From: Leucobacter triazinivorans
GTDB taxonomy: Bacteria; Actinomycetota; Actinomycetes; Actinomycetales; Microbacteriaceae
Assembly: GCF_004208635.1 (NCBI RefSeq)
Contig: NZ_CP035806.1
Coordinates: 2,976,001-3,040,000 of the forward strand
DNA length: 64,000 bases
Direction: 5' to 3'
The notes below the pieces were generated by a model, which was given only the letters and a program-made list of their open reading frames with translations, was not told where the DNA came from and made no database searches. A program made the translations under genes and the position numbers. Position 1 is the stretch's first letter, and every line of letters starts with the position of its first letter. Shown here piece after piece: positions 34,212 to 42,671 of the stretch.

Positions 34212-35351
34212 TCAGAGAGCCGTGAGCCGCGGATCGATGACGGCCTTGACCTCGCCGAGCCGGTGCATGTTCGCGATGCGGTCGGAGGCCCGCTCCAGGC
34301 CGCACGGCGCTGAGAACAGCTCGTCCCAGGGGAAGCGATCGGCGAACGTGCGGAAGAACTCGATGGAGCGGAAGTAGTCGGAGACGTCGCCGTTGAGCGA
34401 GCCGACCACGGTGAGCTCCTTGCCCATGACCGCCGAGAGCGGGAACGGATCGCCCGCGGGGCCGGTCGATCCCACGATCGCGACGGTGCCGCGCTGCGCC
34501 GCCATGCCGATCGCCTCGGGTCCGATGCTCGGCGCGCCCGCGAAGTCGAGCACGAGGTCGGCGCCGTGCCCGCCGGTCAGGTCCATCACGCGGGCCACTG
34601 TGGCGTCGGAGCCGCCGGCATCGCCGCTCGCGGGGGGAGCGCCGATGTCGACGGTGTGATCGGCCCCGAAGCGCTCGGCCAGCTCGAGTCGTGCGGCGGG
34701 AGCGCCGACGGTGATGACGGTGCCCGCTCCCGAGATGCTCGCGACCGCCGTGGCGAAGAGACCGAGGGCGCCGGATCCCTGCACCACGACTCGGGATCCC
34801 GGCCGTACGCCGCCGGCGCGCTCGAAGGCCCGCAGCACGGTCTTCGCCGCGCACCCGGCGGCGGATGCCCAGGTGTCCTTGACCTCCGCGGGCAGGCGCA
34901 GCTTCTGCGCGCCCGGGGTCACGTAGGCGTACTCCGAGAGTCCCGCGGTGGCGTAGGGCGGCGTGTCGGAGCGCTGCAGGAAGCCGTAGCCCCGCCGGGA
35001 GCACGCCACCGGTTGGCGCAGCACGGTGCAGCCGAAGCAGCGGCCGCAGACCGATTCCGACCAGCCGATGCGGTCGCCGACGGAGAGCGGCTCGCCGAGC
35101 GCGTCGACGGCTCCTTCGCCCACGGCGATCACCTCGCCGACCATCTCGTGCCCGAGCACCATGGGGAGCATGCCGGGGAAGCTCATCTTGCCCGCCCAGA
35201 TCTCGATGTCGGTGCCGCAGAGGGTGGTGCAGGTGATGCGCACCAGGGCGGCGCCGGCCTCGAGCGCGTCGGGCAGCGGCAGTTCCTGCAGTTCGAGCGG
35301 GGCGCCGTGCTCGGTCAGCACGGCCGCGAGTGTGGAGGTGGGGATCGTCAT
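34212..35351 (-). CDS. zinc-dependent alcohol dehydrogenase (medium chain)
   Basis: A 379-residue MDR enzyme. The catalytic zinc site is indicated by TLCGTD and GHEMVGEV. The usual four-cysteine structural zinc lobe is partly kept (CGRCFGCTVLRQPVACSR). The Rossmann motif GSGALGLFA binds NAD(P). It heads the operon that continues to the aldo/keto reductase, the two esterases and the MFS exporter. A palindrome of the TTCTAC-N4-GTAGAA type lies 65 bp upstream in the divergent promoter region. Confidence 0.9.
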   Translation of the reverse strand: MTIPTSTLAAVLTEHGAPLELQELPLPDALEAGAALVRITCTTLCGTDIEIWAGKMSFPGMLPMVLGHEMVGEVIAVGEGAVDALGEPLSVGDRIGWSESVCGRCFGCTVLRQPVACSRRGYGFLQRSDTPPYATAGLSEYAYVTPGAQKLRLPAEVKDTWASAAGCAAKTVLRAFERAGGVRPGSRVVVQGSGALGLFATAVASISGAGTVITVGAPAARLELAERFGADHTVDIGAPPASGDAGGSDATVARVMDLTGGHGADLVLDFAGAPSIGPEAIGMAAQRGTVAIVGSTGPAGDPFPLSAVMGKELTVVGSLNGDVSDYFRSIEFFRTFADRFPWDELFSAPCGLERASDRIANMHRLGEVKAVIDPRLTAL

Positions 35352-35415
35352 CGAGTGCTCCGTTTCCGTGGGTTCGGCATGGCGTCGTTGCCGGGACGCC
35401 GACGATGTGGTTTTA

Positions 35416-35431
35416 TTCTACATACGTTGAC
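35416..35431. promoter_or_regulatory. candidate operator of the 33-45 kb regulon, site 1
   Basis: TTCTAC-ATAC-GTTGAC, 10 of 12 positions of the consensus TTCTAC-N4-GTAGAA. It lies between the divergent alcohol dehydrogenase and amidohydrolase genes. Confidence 0.45.
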
Positions 35432-35508
35432 CTAAACGGGAAGCCCTGAATGCCGCCGCCCGCGCACCGGTCGGAATCGGCGGGATCCCGCCCCCATGGA
35501 GGAATGTG

Positions 35509-36990
35509 ATGAGCTCGAGCGAAGCGACGATGCGGAGCGATGCACTCGTGCGGGACGGGGCGCCGGCGAGCACGCCGGCGAGTGCACCGCCGAGCACCGC
35601 CGACCTGGTGCTGCGCGGCGGAGCGGTGCTGGTGATGGACCCGGCCGGATCCCGCGCCGAAGCCGTTGCGGTGGCGCGCGGCCGCATCGTCGCCGTGGGT
35701 ACCGATGCCGAGCTCGCCTCTTGGGTCGGCGACGAGACCCGGGTGGTCGAGCTCGACGGCCGGGCCGTGCTGCCCGGCATCAACGATTCCCACGTGCACG
35801 GCGCCTGGCTCGGCGCGCGCTGGCCGCACACCTTCTTCGACGCCCCGGATCCGGACGCCGCCGCGGCGGTGAGCGGGGTGCTCGCCGGCACTCGTGCACA
35901 GCGGCGCGCCGCGATCCTGCGCACCGGCCGGTTGCTCGCGGAGTACGGGATCACGAGCTACACCGAGCCCGGCATCGGCCCCGGCGAGGACGACGGGGAG
36001 ACCGGCTGCTTCCACAGCGAGATCATCGACGTCTACCGCGAGCTCGCGGCCGAGGGGGCGCTGCTGCAGCGCGTCACGCTGCTCGCGCTGTACGGGGTGC
36101 TCGACGGCCCGAGCGATGTCGAGACCGTGCTGCGCGGGGTCGCGGAGCGCGCTGCGGCGGCAGCCGAGGCCGACCCGGCGTGGTTCAACGTGCCGGGCGT
36201 CAAGCTGTTCGGAGACCTGATCCCGCTGTCGCGCCAGGCCTGGACCGCGCGGGCCTACGACGACGGCAGCCACGGGGACCTGCTGGTGCGGGGCGACACG
36301 ATCGAGCAGAAGGCCGAGCGCCTCGCCGAGATGATCCGCGCAGCGCACCTCGCGGGGCTGCAGATCGGACTGCACGCGACCGGCGACCGCACCGTCGAAC
36401 TCGCGCTCGACGCCATCGCCGAGGCGGCCGCGGTTCCGGGCGCTCCCGCGGCCCGCGACGCCGGGCACGTGATCATCCACGGCGACCTGGCCACCGGGGC
36501 GCAGGTGCGGCGCATGGCCGAACTCGGCGTGTGGCTCAACGCGCAATCGGGGATCGCGGCCGCAACGGGCGGCTGGCTGGGGCGCATGCTGGGCGAGTCG
36601 GCCGCCGCCGAGGCCTGGGCATACGGCGCCGCGCTCGACGCGGGGGTGCTCGTGCTGTCGTCAGACTCGCCCGTGCTCGGGTTCGACTGGCGGCGCGGGA
36701 TCGCCGACGCCGAGGCGCGCATCGTCGCGATGGGCGGGTCGGCGTCGGTCGCCGCGGCGCGGGATCGCCTGCACCGCCTGCTGCGCGCCTACACCGCGGT
36801 GCCCGCCGAGCAGGACCGGGCGGGCTCGTGGAAGGGCACGGTCGAGGCGGGCAAGGTCGCCGACCTGGTGGTGCTGGGCCGCGACCCCTTCGACGTCGGT
36901 GCGGCCGGACTGCCCGAGGTGCCGATCGAGCTCACGGTGCTCGACGGGCGGGTGGTGTTCGAGGGGGAGGGATTCCGCTCCGCCGGGTGA
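35509..36990 (+). CDS. amidohydrolase family protein, YtcJ-like
   Basis: A 493-residue metal-dependent hydrolase. It has the N-terminal beta-sandwich (ADLVLRGGAVLVMDPAG), metal-binding SHVH, ATGDRTVE, VIIHGDLA and the C-terminal KVADLVVLGRDPFDV. Family members cleave amides, esters or formyl groups on ring or chain substrates. GGAGGA lies five bases before the ATG. It is divergent from the alcohol dehydrogenase. The leader of ~30 residues is low in complexity. It is the same family as the gene at 56119 but only distantly similar. Confidence 0.88.
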   Translation: MSSSEATMRSDALVRDGAPASTPASAPPSTADLVLRGGAVLVMDPAGSRAEAVAVARGRIVAVGTDAELASWVGDETRVVELDGRAVLPGINDSHVHGAWLGARWPHTFFDAPDPDAAAAVSGVLAGTRAQRRAAILRTGRLLAEYGITSYTEPGIGPGEDDGETGCFHSEIIDVYRELAAEGALLQRVTLLALYGVLDGPSDVETVLRGVAERAAAAAEADPAWFNVPGVKLFGDLIPLSRQAWTARAYDDGSHGDLLVRGDTIEQKAERLAEMIRAAHLAGLQIGLHATGDRTVELALDAIAEAAAVPGAPAARDAGHVIIHGDLATGAQVRRMAELGVWLNAQSGIAAATGGWLGRMLGESAAAEAWAYGAALDAGVLVLSSDSPVLGFDWRRGIADAEARIVAMGGSASVAAARDRLHRLLRAYTAVPAEQDRAGSWKGTVEAGKVADLVVLGRDPFDVGAAGLPEVPIELTVLDGRVVFEGEGFRSAG

Positions 36991-36998
36991 GCGCCTCC

Positions 36999-37110
36999 GC
37001 CGGTTGCGCGAGGAGTGCAGCGCCTCGAAACCCGCCCGTTCTGCCGGTTGCGCGAGGGGCGCAGCGCGTCGACAACCGAGGACCGAAACCTCGGTGGCGA
37101 CTCCGTGGTC
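36999..37110. repeat. imperfect repeats related to family C
   Basis: Two direct copies of GCCGGTTGCGCGAGG, each followed by a GCAGCGC(C/G)TCGA word, start at 37000 and 37043. A small hairpin ACCGAGG/CCTCGGT follows at 37074-37102. The rest of 36991-37217 shows no gene. Confidence 0.5.
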
Positions 37111-37217
37111 CCTCCGCCCCGCAGCGCCCCGCGAGTGTCGGGCTTCGAGGGTGATTTCCCGGGCGGTGTCACGTGGTGGGGGCAACGCTGGGGGCGGAGG
37201 GAGTCGGGCAGGGAGGC

Positions 37218-38006
37218 TCAGGTGAGCAGCTGCCCGCCGTCGACCGCCAGGCTCACCCCTGTGATGTGCGCCGCACCGGCGCCCGCCAGGAAGGTCACGG
37301 CCGGGGCGATGTCGTCCACCCGCGCGAGATCGCCCAGCGGGATGCGGCTCGACCACGCCTCTCGTGCGGGCGATCCCTCGGGCATGCCCATTTCGAGCAT
37401 GGGGGTGAGGACCGGCCCGGGGGCGACCGCGTTGACCCGGATCCCGTGCGCCGCGAGCTCGATCGCCGCCCAGCGTGTCACCGAGTCGACCGCGGCCTTG
37501 CTCGACTCGTAGGCGCCCATGCCGGGGGTCGGCTGACGCCCGCCGATCGAGGAGATGTTGACGATCGAGCCACCGCCTCCCGCCGCGATCCGGTGCGCTG
37601 CGAACGCCTGGATCATGGTGAACGTGCCGATCACGTTGACCTCGAGGATGGAGCGGTAGGCGTCGGGGCCGAGTTCGGTGACGGCGCCGTGCACCGAGAG
37701 GATGCCCGCGTTGTTGACGAGCACGTCGGCGCCGCCGGCGCCCCCGTCCTGCGCGGGGCGCGCGAACGCGGCCGCCACGGCCTCCGCGTCGGTGATGTCG
37801 AGCGCGAGCGCGCTGACGGGCGTGCCGGTGTTCGCACCGCCGCTCGCGCCGACGCTCTCGGCGAGCGCTGCGGACGCCGCGTGCACCGCCGCGGCATCGC
37901 GATCCGCGAGGATCACGCGGGCGCCCGACTCGATGAACGCCCGGGCGATGCCCTGGCCGATGCCGCCGGCGCCGCCGGTGATGAGAACGGTGCGGGGAGA
38001 GGTCAC
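37218..38006 (-). CDS. short-chain dehydrogenase/reductase
   Basis: A 262-residue SDR with nucleotide-binding GGAGGIG, NNAG, catalytic Ser in NISSIGG and YESSK. The C-terminal HITGVSLAVDGGQ is typical. It oxidises or reduces an alcohol/ketone with NAD(P). The GTG start follows GAAGGAG. It is divergent from the second aldo/keto reductase. A TTCTAC-type palindrome lies between the two genes, so it probably belongs to the same regulon. Confidence 0.92.
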   Translation of the reverse strand: MTSPRTVLITGGAGGIGQGIARAFIESGARVILADRDAAAVHAASAALAESVGASGGANTGTPVSALALDITDAEAVAAAFARPAQDGGAGGADVLVNNAGILSVHGAVTELGPDAYRSILEVNVIGTFTMIQAFAAHRIAAGGGGSIVNISSIGGRQPTPGMGAYESSKAAVDSVTRWAAIELAAHGIRVNAVAPGPVLTPMLEMGMPEGSPAREAWSSRIPLGDLARVDDIAPAVTFLAGAGAAHITGVSLAVDGGQLLT

Positions 38007-38072
38007 GGTGACTCCTTCGTCGTGGGCCGCCGCGAAGGATTCGTGGAGGCACTGGATCGGTGGTGGTTTATA

Positions 38073-38088
38073 TTATACGATTGTAGAA
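38073..38088. promoter_or_regulatory. candidate operator of the 33-45 kb regulon, site 2
   Basis: TTATAC-GATT-GTAGAA, 11 of 12 positions of the consensus. The wider word TACGATTGTAGAAAATAA matches 16 of 18 bases at 41541-41558. Confidence 0.55.
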
Positions 38089-38154
38089 AATAAAGAGCAA
38101 TGGGCTCGGGTGCGCGCACGCGGCCCGGCTCGCGAGTGCTGCGAGGAGGCGGTT

Positions 38155-39153
38155 GTGACGTTCACTGGTGAGGTGCCCGTGCGGAGACTCGGGCCCGGAG
38201 GCCCGGAGGTGCCGGTCTTCGCGCTCGGCTCCTGGAACATCTGGGACCGCATGGAGCCCGAGGATCGCCGTGCGCTCATCGAGCGCGCGGTCGAGGCCGG
38301 TACGGCGTTCTTCGACGTGGCCTACTACAACATGGGGCCGCACGCCGAGGCCTCGCGCACGGATCTGCTCTTCGGCGAAGCCATCCGCGAGCTCGGGCTC
38401 GACCGATCCCGATATCAGCTGTGCGGCAAGCTGTGGCTGTGGGAGTACCCGCGCACCGGTTTCGCCGAGCAGATGGACGTGTCGCTCGAGCGGATCGGCG
38501 CCGCCGGGGCGGATCCCGGATCGTTCGAGACCGTGGTCGTGGGCGACTTCATGGGAGACATCGACATCGCGCAGGTGGTGCGCGATGTCCAGCTCGAGAT
38601 CGACCGCGGCAGCTTCGCGAGCTGGGGCGTCAACAACTGGCCGGCCGAGGCGCTGCAGCTGGCGCTCGACACCGCAGAGGCCGAGGGGCTCACCGCGCCG
38701 AGCTTCGCGCAGCTGAAGTACGGTCTGGTGCGCCGCAGCATGGCGGAGGGGGAGTTCTACGGGAAGTGGTTCGCCGACGGCACGCTCGCGCTGCAGGCCT
38801 CCGACGCGTTCGAGGGCGGGATCCTGGTCGGCAAGCTCACTCCCGGGCGCAAGATCGGCGCCGACGTGGGCGGGATCCGCGAGCGGATCGTCGCCGCGTA
38901 CCCGCGCGTCGCCGAGATCGCGGCCTCGTTCGGCGCGACGCCCGCGCAGCTCGGGATCGCGTTCTGCCTCGCGAACCCCGCCACCGCGAACGTGCTCTTC
39001 GGCGCGTCGAGCGTGCGGCAGCTGGATGACAACCTCGGCGCGATCTCGCTGCTGGCGCGGGAGGGCGCGGAGCGGATCCGCGAGGCCACGGCAGAGCTCT
39101 GGCTGGACCGCGAGGTGCGCGCCGACGGGGTCTGGGCGCCGCCCGCGGCGTAG
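38155..39153 (+). CDS. aldo/keto reductase family protein (paralogue)
   Basis: A 332-residue TIM-barrel reductase close to the protein at 33177. Shared words include FALGSW.I.DRM, SWGVNNW or AWGVNNW, and FGASSV.QL..NLG. Asp and Tyr are in FFDVAYYN and Lys in LCGKLW. The catalytic His position again carries Gly (VVVGDFMGD). GAGGAGG lies five bases before the GTG start. It is divergent from the SDR. The sharing of an odd active site by two paralogues suggests a real, specialised function. Confidence 0.88.
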   Translation: MTFTGEVPVRRLGPGGPEVPVFALGSWNIWDRMEPEDRRALIERAVEAGTAFFDVAYYNMGPHAEASRTDLLFGEAIRELGLDRSRYQLCGKLWLWEYPRTGFAEQMDVSLERIGAAGADPGSFETVVVGDFMGDIDIAQVVRDVQLEIDRGSFASWGVNNWPAEALQLALDTAEAEGLTAPSFAQLKYGLVRRSMAEGEFYGKWFADGTLALQASDAFEGGILVGKLTPGRKIGADVGGIRERIVAAYPRVAEIAASFGATPAQLGIAFCLANPATANVLFGASSVRQLDDNLGAISLLAREGAERIREATAELWLDREVRADGVWAPPAA

Positions 39154-39265
39154 TCCGCGTCCTTCGGTGCGCGCCGTGCCTGCGCCGCGCCCGCGCCGTG
39201 CCTGCGCCCGCCGCGCCCGCGCCCGCCGCGCCCGCCGCGCCCGCCGGCGATCCCATCTCGCCCTC

Positions 39266-39332
39266 CCGAAGTGGGAGTCCCGTTCTGCCGCATCACCGCT
39301 GACGAAGCGGCAGAACGCGACTCCCACTTTCC
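39266..39332. repeat. intergenic inverted repeat, family A copy 2
   Basis: The left arm CCGAAGTGGGAGTCCCGTTC continues as in copy 1 to 39290. The right arm 39308-39332 is the near-complement with a few changes. Before it, 39160-39250 is a GCGCCCGCC-type low-complexity run. Confidence 0.75.
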
Positions 39333-39500
39333 GTGTTCTGAGGAGGAGAGGCAGGACGCGGGTCACGACCGGCGGCAGGTACGGTGCCCGGGGCGGCGCG
39401 CTTCGCTCACAGACTGCGGATCCTTGGGATCCTCGTCATTTCTGCCAGGGCCTCTGTGGACCACTCGATGCGGGGCGGGGCATCGGATCAGTATGGAGGC

Positions 39501-40439
39501 ATGTCGAGGATCGCCGGGCCGTTGCCCCATGAGTTGCGCGCCGCGCCGTTCACGGTGCGGCAGGCCGCTGCGGCCCGGATCCCGCTCGGCCGCCTGCGCA
39601 GACTCGACCTGGATCACGAGTTCCGCGGCGTGCGCGAACTGCGACGACCCGGTCCGGCCCTCGACCGGGTCGCTGAGCTCGCACGCAGGTCTCGCCTCGC
39701 CCTCGCGGGCAAGCCGGCGAGTTGGGCCGTGTCGGGCGCGACGGCGGCCCTGCTGCACGGCCTCTATCTCCCCAGAACGCTCGAGCGCGATGCGCGGCTG
39801 CACGTGGTCGCGATCGGAGCGGCGAACGCGCCGCGCGGGTCCGGAATCGTCGGCAGGCGCACCGGTCTTCCGGTGCCGGTCGTGCACGCCCGCGGAGTGC
39901 GGGTCGTGGTCCCGGAATATGCTTGGGCCGCGCTGGCCTCCCTGCTCGATGACGAGGAATCGCTGGTCGTCGCAGGCGAGCGGCTGTGGGATCCGTTCGA
40001 CCCGATCGCGACTGTCGCGGCGGTCGATGCGATGCTCTCGAGCCTCGGCAACTGGAACGGGGTATCTCGCCTCCGTGCGGCCCGCAGGCTGATGCGGCCC
40101 GGCTCGCACTCGCCGAGGGAGACGCTGATGAGGCTCCTCTTCGAGCGCAACGGCCTGCCGACCGGGGTGCCCAACGGTCGGATCGACGTGCGGAGCGGTC
40201 GGACCTACTACGGCGACCTCGTCTTGCGGGAGTATCGGATCGTCTTCGAGTACGACGGTGGTTGGCACTGGGACGAGCAGGGGCGCAGGCGAAGCGAGGA
40301 TCTGCGGCGTCAGAACGAGCTGGGAGCGGAGGGCTGGCTGCTCGTCAGGTTCGCCTCCGAGAGCGCTGAGGAGGGAATGCTCGAGATGGCGCGGGCTGCC
40401 TTGCGCTCTCGCGGCTGGCGCTCGGACGACGCGACATGA
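39501..40439 (+). CDS. AbiEi-like N-terminal / DUF559-like nuclease-fold protein
   Basis: A 312-residue protein of a kind common in actinobacteria. The N-terminal half resembles the AbiEi winged-helix antitoxin-like proteins (SWAVSGATAALLHGLYLP). The C-terminal ~100 residues resemble DUF559/Vsr-type endonuclease folds (DLVLREYRIVFEYDGGWHW, then LRRQNELGAEGWLLVRF, with Asp and Glu in place for metal). Function is unknown; it is not a toxin-antitoxin pair, as no partner is seen. GGAGG precedes the ATG. The gene is flanked on both sides by family A hairpins, unlike its catabolic neighbours. Confidence 0.7.
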   Translation: MSRIAGPLPHELRAAPFTVRQAAAARIPLGRLRRLDLDHEFRGVRELRRPGPALDRVAELARRSRLALAGKPASWAVSGATAALLHGLYLPRTLERDARLHVVAIGAANAPRGSGIVGRRTGLPVPVVHARGVRVVVPEYAWAALASLLDDEESLVVAGERLWDPFDPIATVAAVDAMLSSLGNWNGVSRLRAARRLMRPGSHSPRETLMRLLFERNGLPTGVPNGRIDVRSGRTYYGDLVLREYRIVFEYDGGWHWDEQGRRRSEDLRRQNELGAEGWLLVRFASESAEEGMLEMARAALRSRGWRSDDAT

Positions 40440-40543
40440 CTCGGGATCGCATCCGGTGACGCCAGTGTTGCCGGTGGTGCTTGCGGTGCCGGTGGTGCTT
40501 GCGGGGCCGGTGGTGTTCGGAGTCTTCGGGGTGCCTCATCTCC

Positions 40544-40610
40544 CCGAAGTGGGAGTCGCGTTCTGCCGTTTCGGACCACGGATAGCGGCAGAACGCGACT
40601 CCTGCTTCGG
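40544..40610. repeat. intergenic inverted repeat, family A copy 3
   Basis: Arms 40544-40568 and 40586-40610 are near-perfect complements of 25 bases (CCGAAGTGGGAGTCGCGTTC at the left end), with a 17-base loop. It lies between convergent genes. Three copies of GCCGGTGGTG precede it at about 40470-40515. Confidence 0.8.
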
Positions 40611-40619
40611 GTGGATCCG

Positions 40620-41339
40620 CTATGCCAGGAACTGGATCGCGGCCGTCCGGAACTCGATGCTGTCGAGCGCGCCACGGTGATCACCCGGCACGTGGGTGAG
40701 TGCTCCCTGGCGGAGCGCCTCCGCGAGCTCTTCGATGCCCCGGGTCATCGGATCGCCGCTCCCCGCGACGAGCAGGGCCGGCACCTGCGGCGCCGCCGTC
40801 TGCGGAGCGAACGGCTCCGAGGCGAGGCCCGGGATCAGCCGAGCGAGCGACTCAGTATCTCGACCGGGCGCCGAGATCATCCCTGCCATCATGCCGACGA
40901 GCGGGGTGCTGGGCTCCGCTCCGAGAAGCACGGCATCGAGTTCGGCGGGGTCGACAGTGGCGAAGGGCTCGAACGGGCTGAGTCCGCCGAGCACCACCCG
41001 GCGCACCCTCGGTGACGCCGCAGGGAGCTCCCAGGCGAGCCGCGCGCCGAGGGAGTACCCCACCACGTCGAAGGGTCCCTCGGGAACGGCGGCAGAAATG
41101 GCCTCGAGGATCGCGGCGACGACCGCCGATGTGGTCGCCCGGGTGTCGGCATCGACCGAGGGGCTCCCTCCGTGGCCGGGGAGGTCTACGGCGATGACCG
41201 TGCGTCCAGCGGCGGCGAGGGACTCGGCCCAGCCGGTTGCGAGGTAATCCTCGGCGGCACTGGACGCGAACCCGTGGAGGAGTACGACGGGCGGGTGCGC
41301 GGATCCCGGGGAGGGGAGGTGATGGATTGCGAGGGGCAT
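40620..41339 (-). CDS. alpha/beta hydrolase
   Basis: A 239-residue single-domain hydrolase of the MenH/esterase type. It has the oxyanion strand VVLLHGFASS, nucleophile GYSLGAR, acid in AGSGDPMT and histidine in VPGDHRGALD. The start is chosen at the ATG after GAAAGG; the open frame goes further upstream without homology. It is divergent from the methyltransferase-like operon, and two regulon-type palindromes lie in between. An ester, thioester or lactone could be the substrate. Confidence 0.88.
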   Translation of the reverse strand: MPLAIHHLPSPGSAHPPVVLLHGFASSAAEDYLATGWAESLAAAGRTVIAVDLPGHGGSPSVDADTRATTSAVVAAILEAISAAVPEGPFDVVGYSLGARLAWELPAASPRVRRVVLGGLSPFEPFATVDPAELDAVLLGAEPSTPLVGMMAGMISAPGRDTESLARLIPGLASEPFAPQTAAPQVPALLVAGSGDPMTRGIEELAEALRQGALTHVPGDHRGALDSIEFRTAAIQFLA

Positions 41340-41537
41340 GGGTGACCTTTCGTCGGCGAATGGCGGAGTGTATGTATGGAATGAGGGTGTGATGGTGTGA
41401 TGAAACCGCGATATCACTGAGGATGCGTTTCGGTCCGGGAGCAGTGCGGTCGGGCGCGCGGTGGCGCGGGCAGTGCGGGAGCGGCGAGGGGGCGAGAGCG
41501 GGGTGCGCCGCCCGGGGCGGCCCACCGCGATGTGTTT

Positions 41538-41553
41538 TTCTATGATAGTAGAA
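41538..41553. promoter_or_regulatory. candidate operator of the 33-45 kb regulon, site 3
   Basis: TTCTAT-GATA-GTAGAA, 11 of 12 positions of the consensus TTCTAC-N4-GTAGAA, in the 338-bp divergent region upstream of the methyltransferase-like gene. The rest of 41340-41677 shows no gene. Confidence 0.6.
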
Positions 41554-41583
41554 AATAAGCTCGGCGGGCGCTGGACTTTAAGT

Positions 41584-41599
41584 TTCTACAGTTGTAGAG
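41584..41599. promoter_or_regulatory. candidate operator of the 33-45 kb regulon, site 4
   Basis: TTCTAC-AGTT-GTAGAG, 11 of 12 positions of the consensus; the inner TCTACA-GT-TGTAGA is a perfect dyad. It is 46 bp from site 3, which is compatible with co-operative binding. Confidence 0.65.
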
Positions 41600-41677
41600 T
41601 TTCCCGCAGGCCACCATTCGGACATCGTCGTCCCGCAATCGCCGGGACGGCCCGCACAGCGAAGGACGATCCACACC

Positions 41678-42652
41678 ATGACCGCAACCCCCGAACGCAT
41701 CGTCGACATCGCCATCGGCTTCATGGGCGCGAAGCAGCTCGACGCGGCGAGCCGCATCGGCATCTTCACGGCCCTGGCCGACGGTCCCAAGAACGTCGCC
41801 GAGCTCGCCGCGGCAACGCAGCACGCCGAGCGCCAGGTGCGCACGCTGGCCGACGCCATGAACTCGCTCGGGCTGCTCGACCGCGAGAACGGCAGCTACT
41901 CGCTCCAGGCCGACGCCGCGAAGTATCTCTCGGGCGCGGGCGAGATCGATCTGACCCCCTTCATCGCCTTCCTCGGCGACATCAGCTACCGGCAGTGGCT
42001 GGGATACGGCCGCACCGTCGACTCCGACGAAGCGGGCACCCTCGACCTCGACGAGGCCGGCTGGGGCGAATTCATGAACGGCGTCATGACCTACAACGCG
42101 CTCCACGCCGAGCAGTTCGGCCGAGCCTTCGACTTCTCGGGATTCCGCAGCGCGCTCGACTTCGGCGGCCTGGCGGCGGGCTTCTCCATCGAGGCGATGC
42201 GGCAGAATCCCGAACTCACGACGCGCTTCGTCTACGCCCCGGGCTTCACCGACGGGATCGCCGCAGCGGCCCGTGAGGCGGGCGTCGCCGATCGCATCGT
42301 GCTGGAGGAGGGGCCGACCGAGTCCACCGCTCCCGGCGGCGATCACGATCTGCTGCTGCTCACGCACGTGCTGCACCGCTTCGACGAGGCGCAGAACCGC
42401 GCGATCCTCGCCGCGGCCCGCGACGCCGCCGCCGACGGGGCCACCCTGATGCTGCTCGACTTCTTCCTGGACCGTGACGAGGTGCAGCGCCCCATCGACG
42501 CCCTGCACGCCGGCGAGTACTTCAACATCGACGGCACCGTCGTCTACCCGATCGAGCAGGTCGAGGGGTGGCTCGCCGAGACCGGGTGGACGGTCGACCG
42601 CCTGGTCGCGCTGCCGGGCAGTCCGCGCGTGCTCGTCGCCACCGCCTCCTGA
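41678..42652 (+). CDS. methyltransferase-like protein with degenerate SAM site
   Basis: A 324-residue protein of the plant-type/antibiotic O-methyltransferase fold. The N-terminal helical dimerisation domain is typical (DIAIGFMGAKQLDAASRIGIF, RTLADAMNSLGLLDR). The SAM loop, normally LDVGGGxG, reads ALDFGGLAAG. The acidic residue expected at the end of the second strand is absent (RFVYAPGFT). The later THVLHRFDEAQNRAIL segment is conserved. It may bind SAM poorly or have a new role. GAAGGA precedes the ATG. Two phosphotriesterase-like genes follow directly. Confidence 0.82.
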   Translation: MTATPERIVDIAIGFMGAKQLDAASRIGIFTALADGPKNVAELAAATQHAERQVRTLADAMNSLGLLDRENGSYSLQADAAKYLSGAGEIDLTPFIAFLGDISYRQWLGYGRTVDSDEAGTLDLDEAGWGEFMNGVMTYNALHAEQFGRAFDFSGFRSALDFGGLAAGFSIEAMRQNPELTTRFVYAPGFTDGIAAAAREAGVADRIVLEEGPTESTAPGGDHDLLLLTHVLHRFDEAQNRAILAAARDAAADGATLMLLDFFLDRDEVQRPIDALHAGEYFNIDGTVVYPIEQVEGWLAETGWTVDRLVALPGSPRVLVATAS

Positions 42653-42671
42653 CCCATCCGGCCGCTCCGCC

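Noticed and set aside
39501-40439. Toxin-antitoxin pair
   Set aside because: The AbiEi-like part and the nuclease-like part are in one protein and no second small gene is adjacent.
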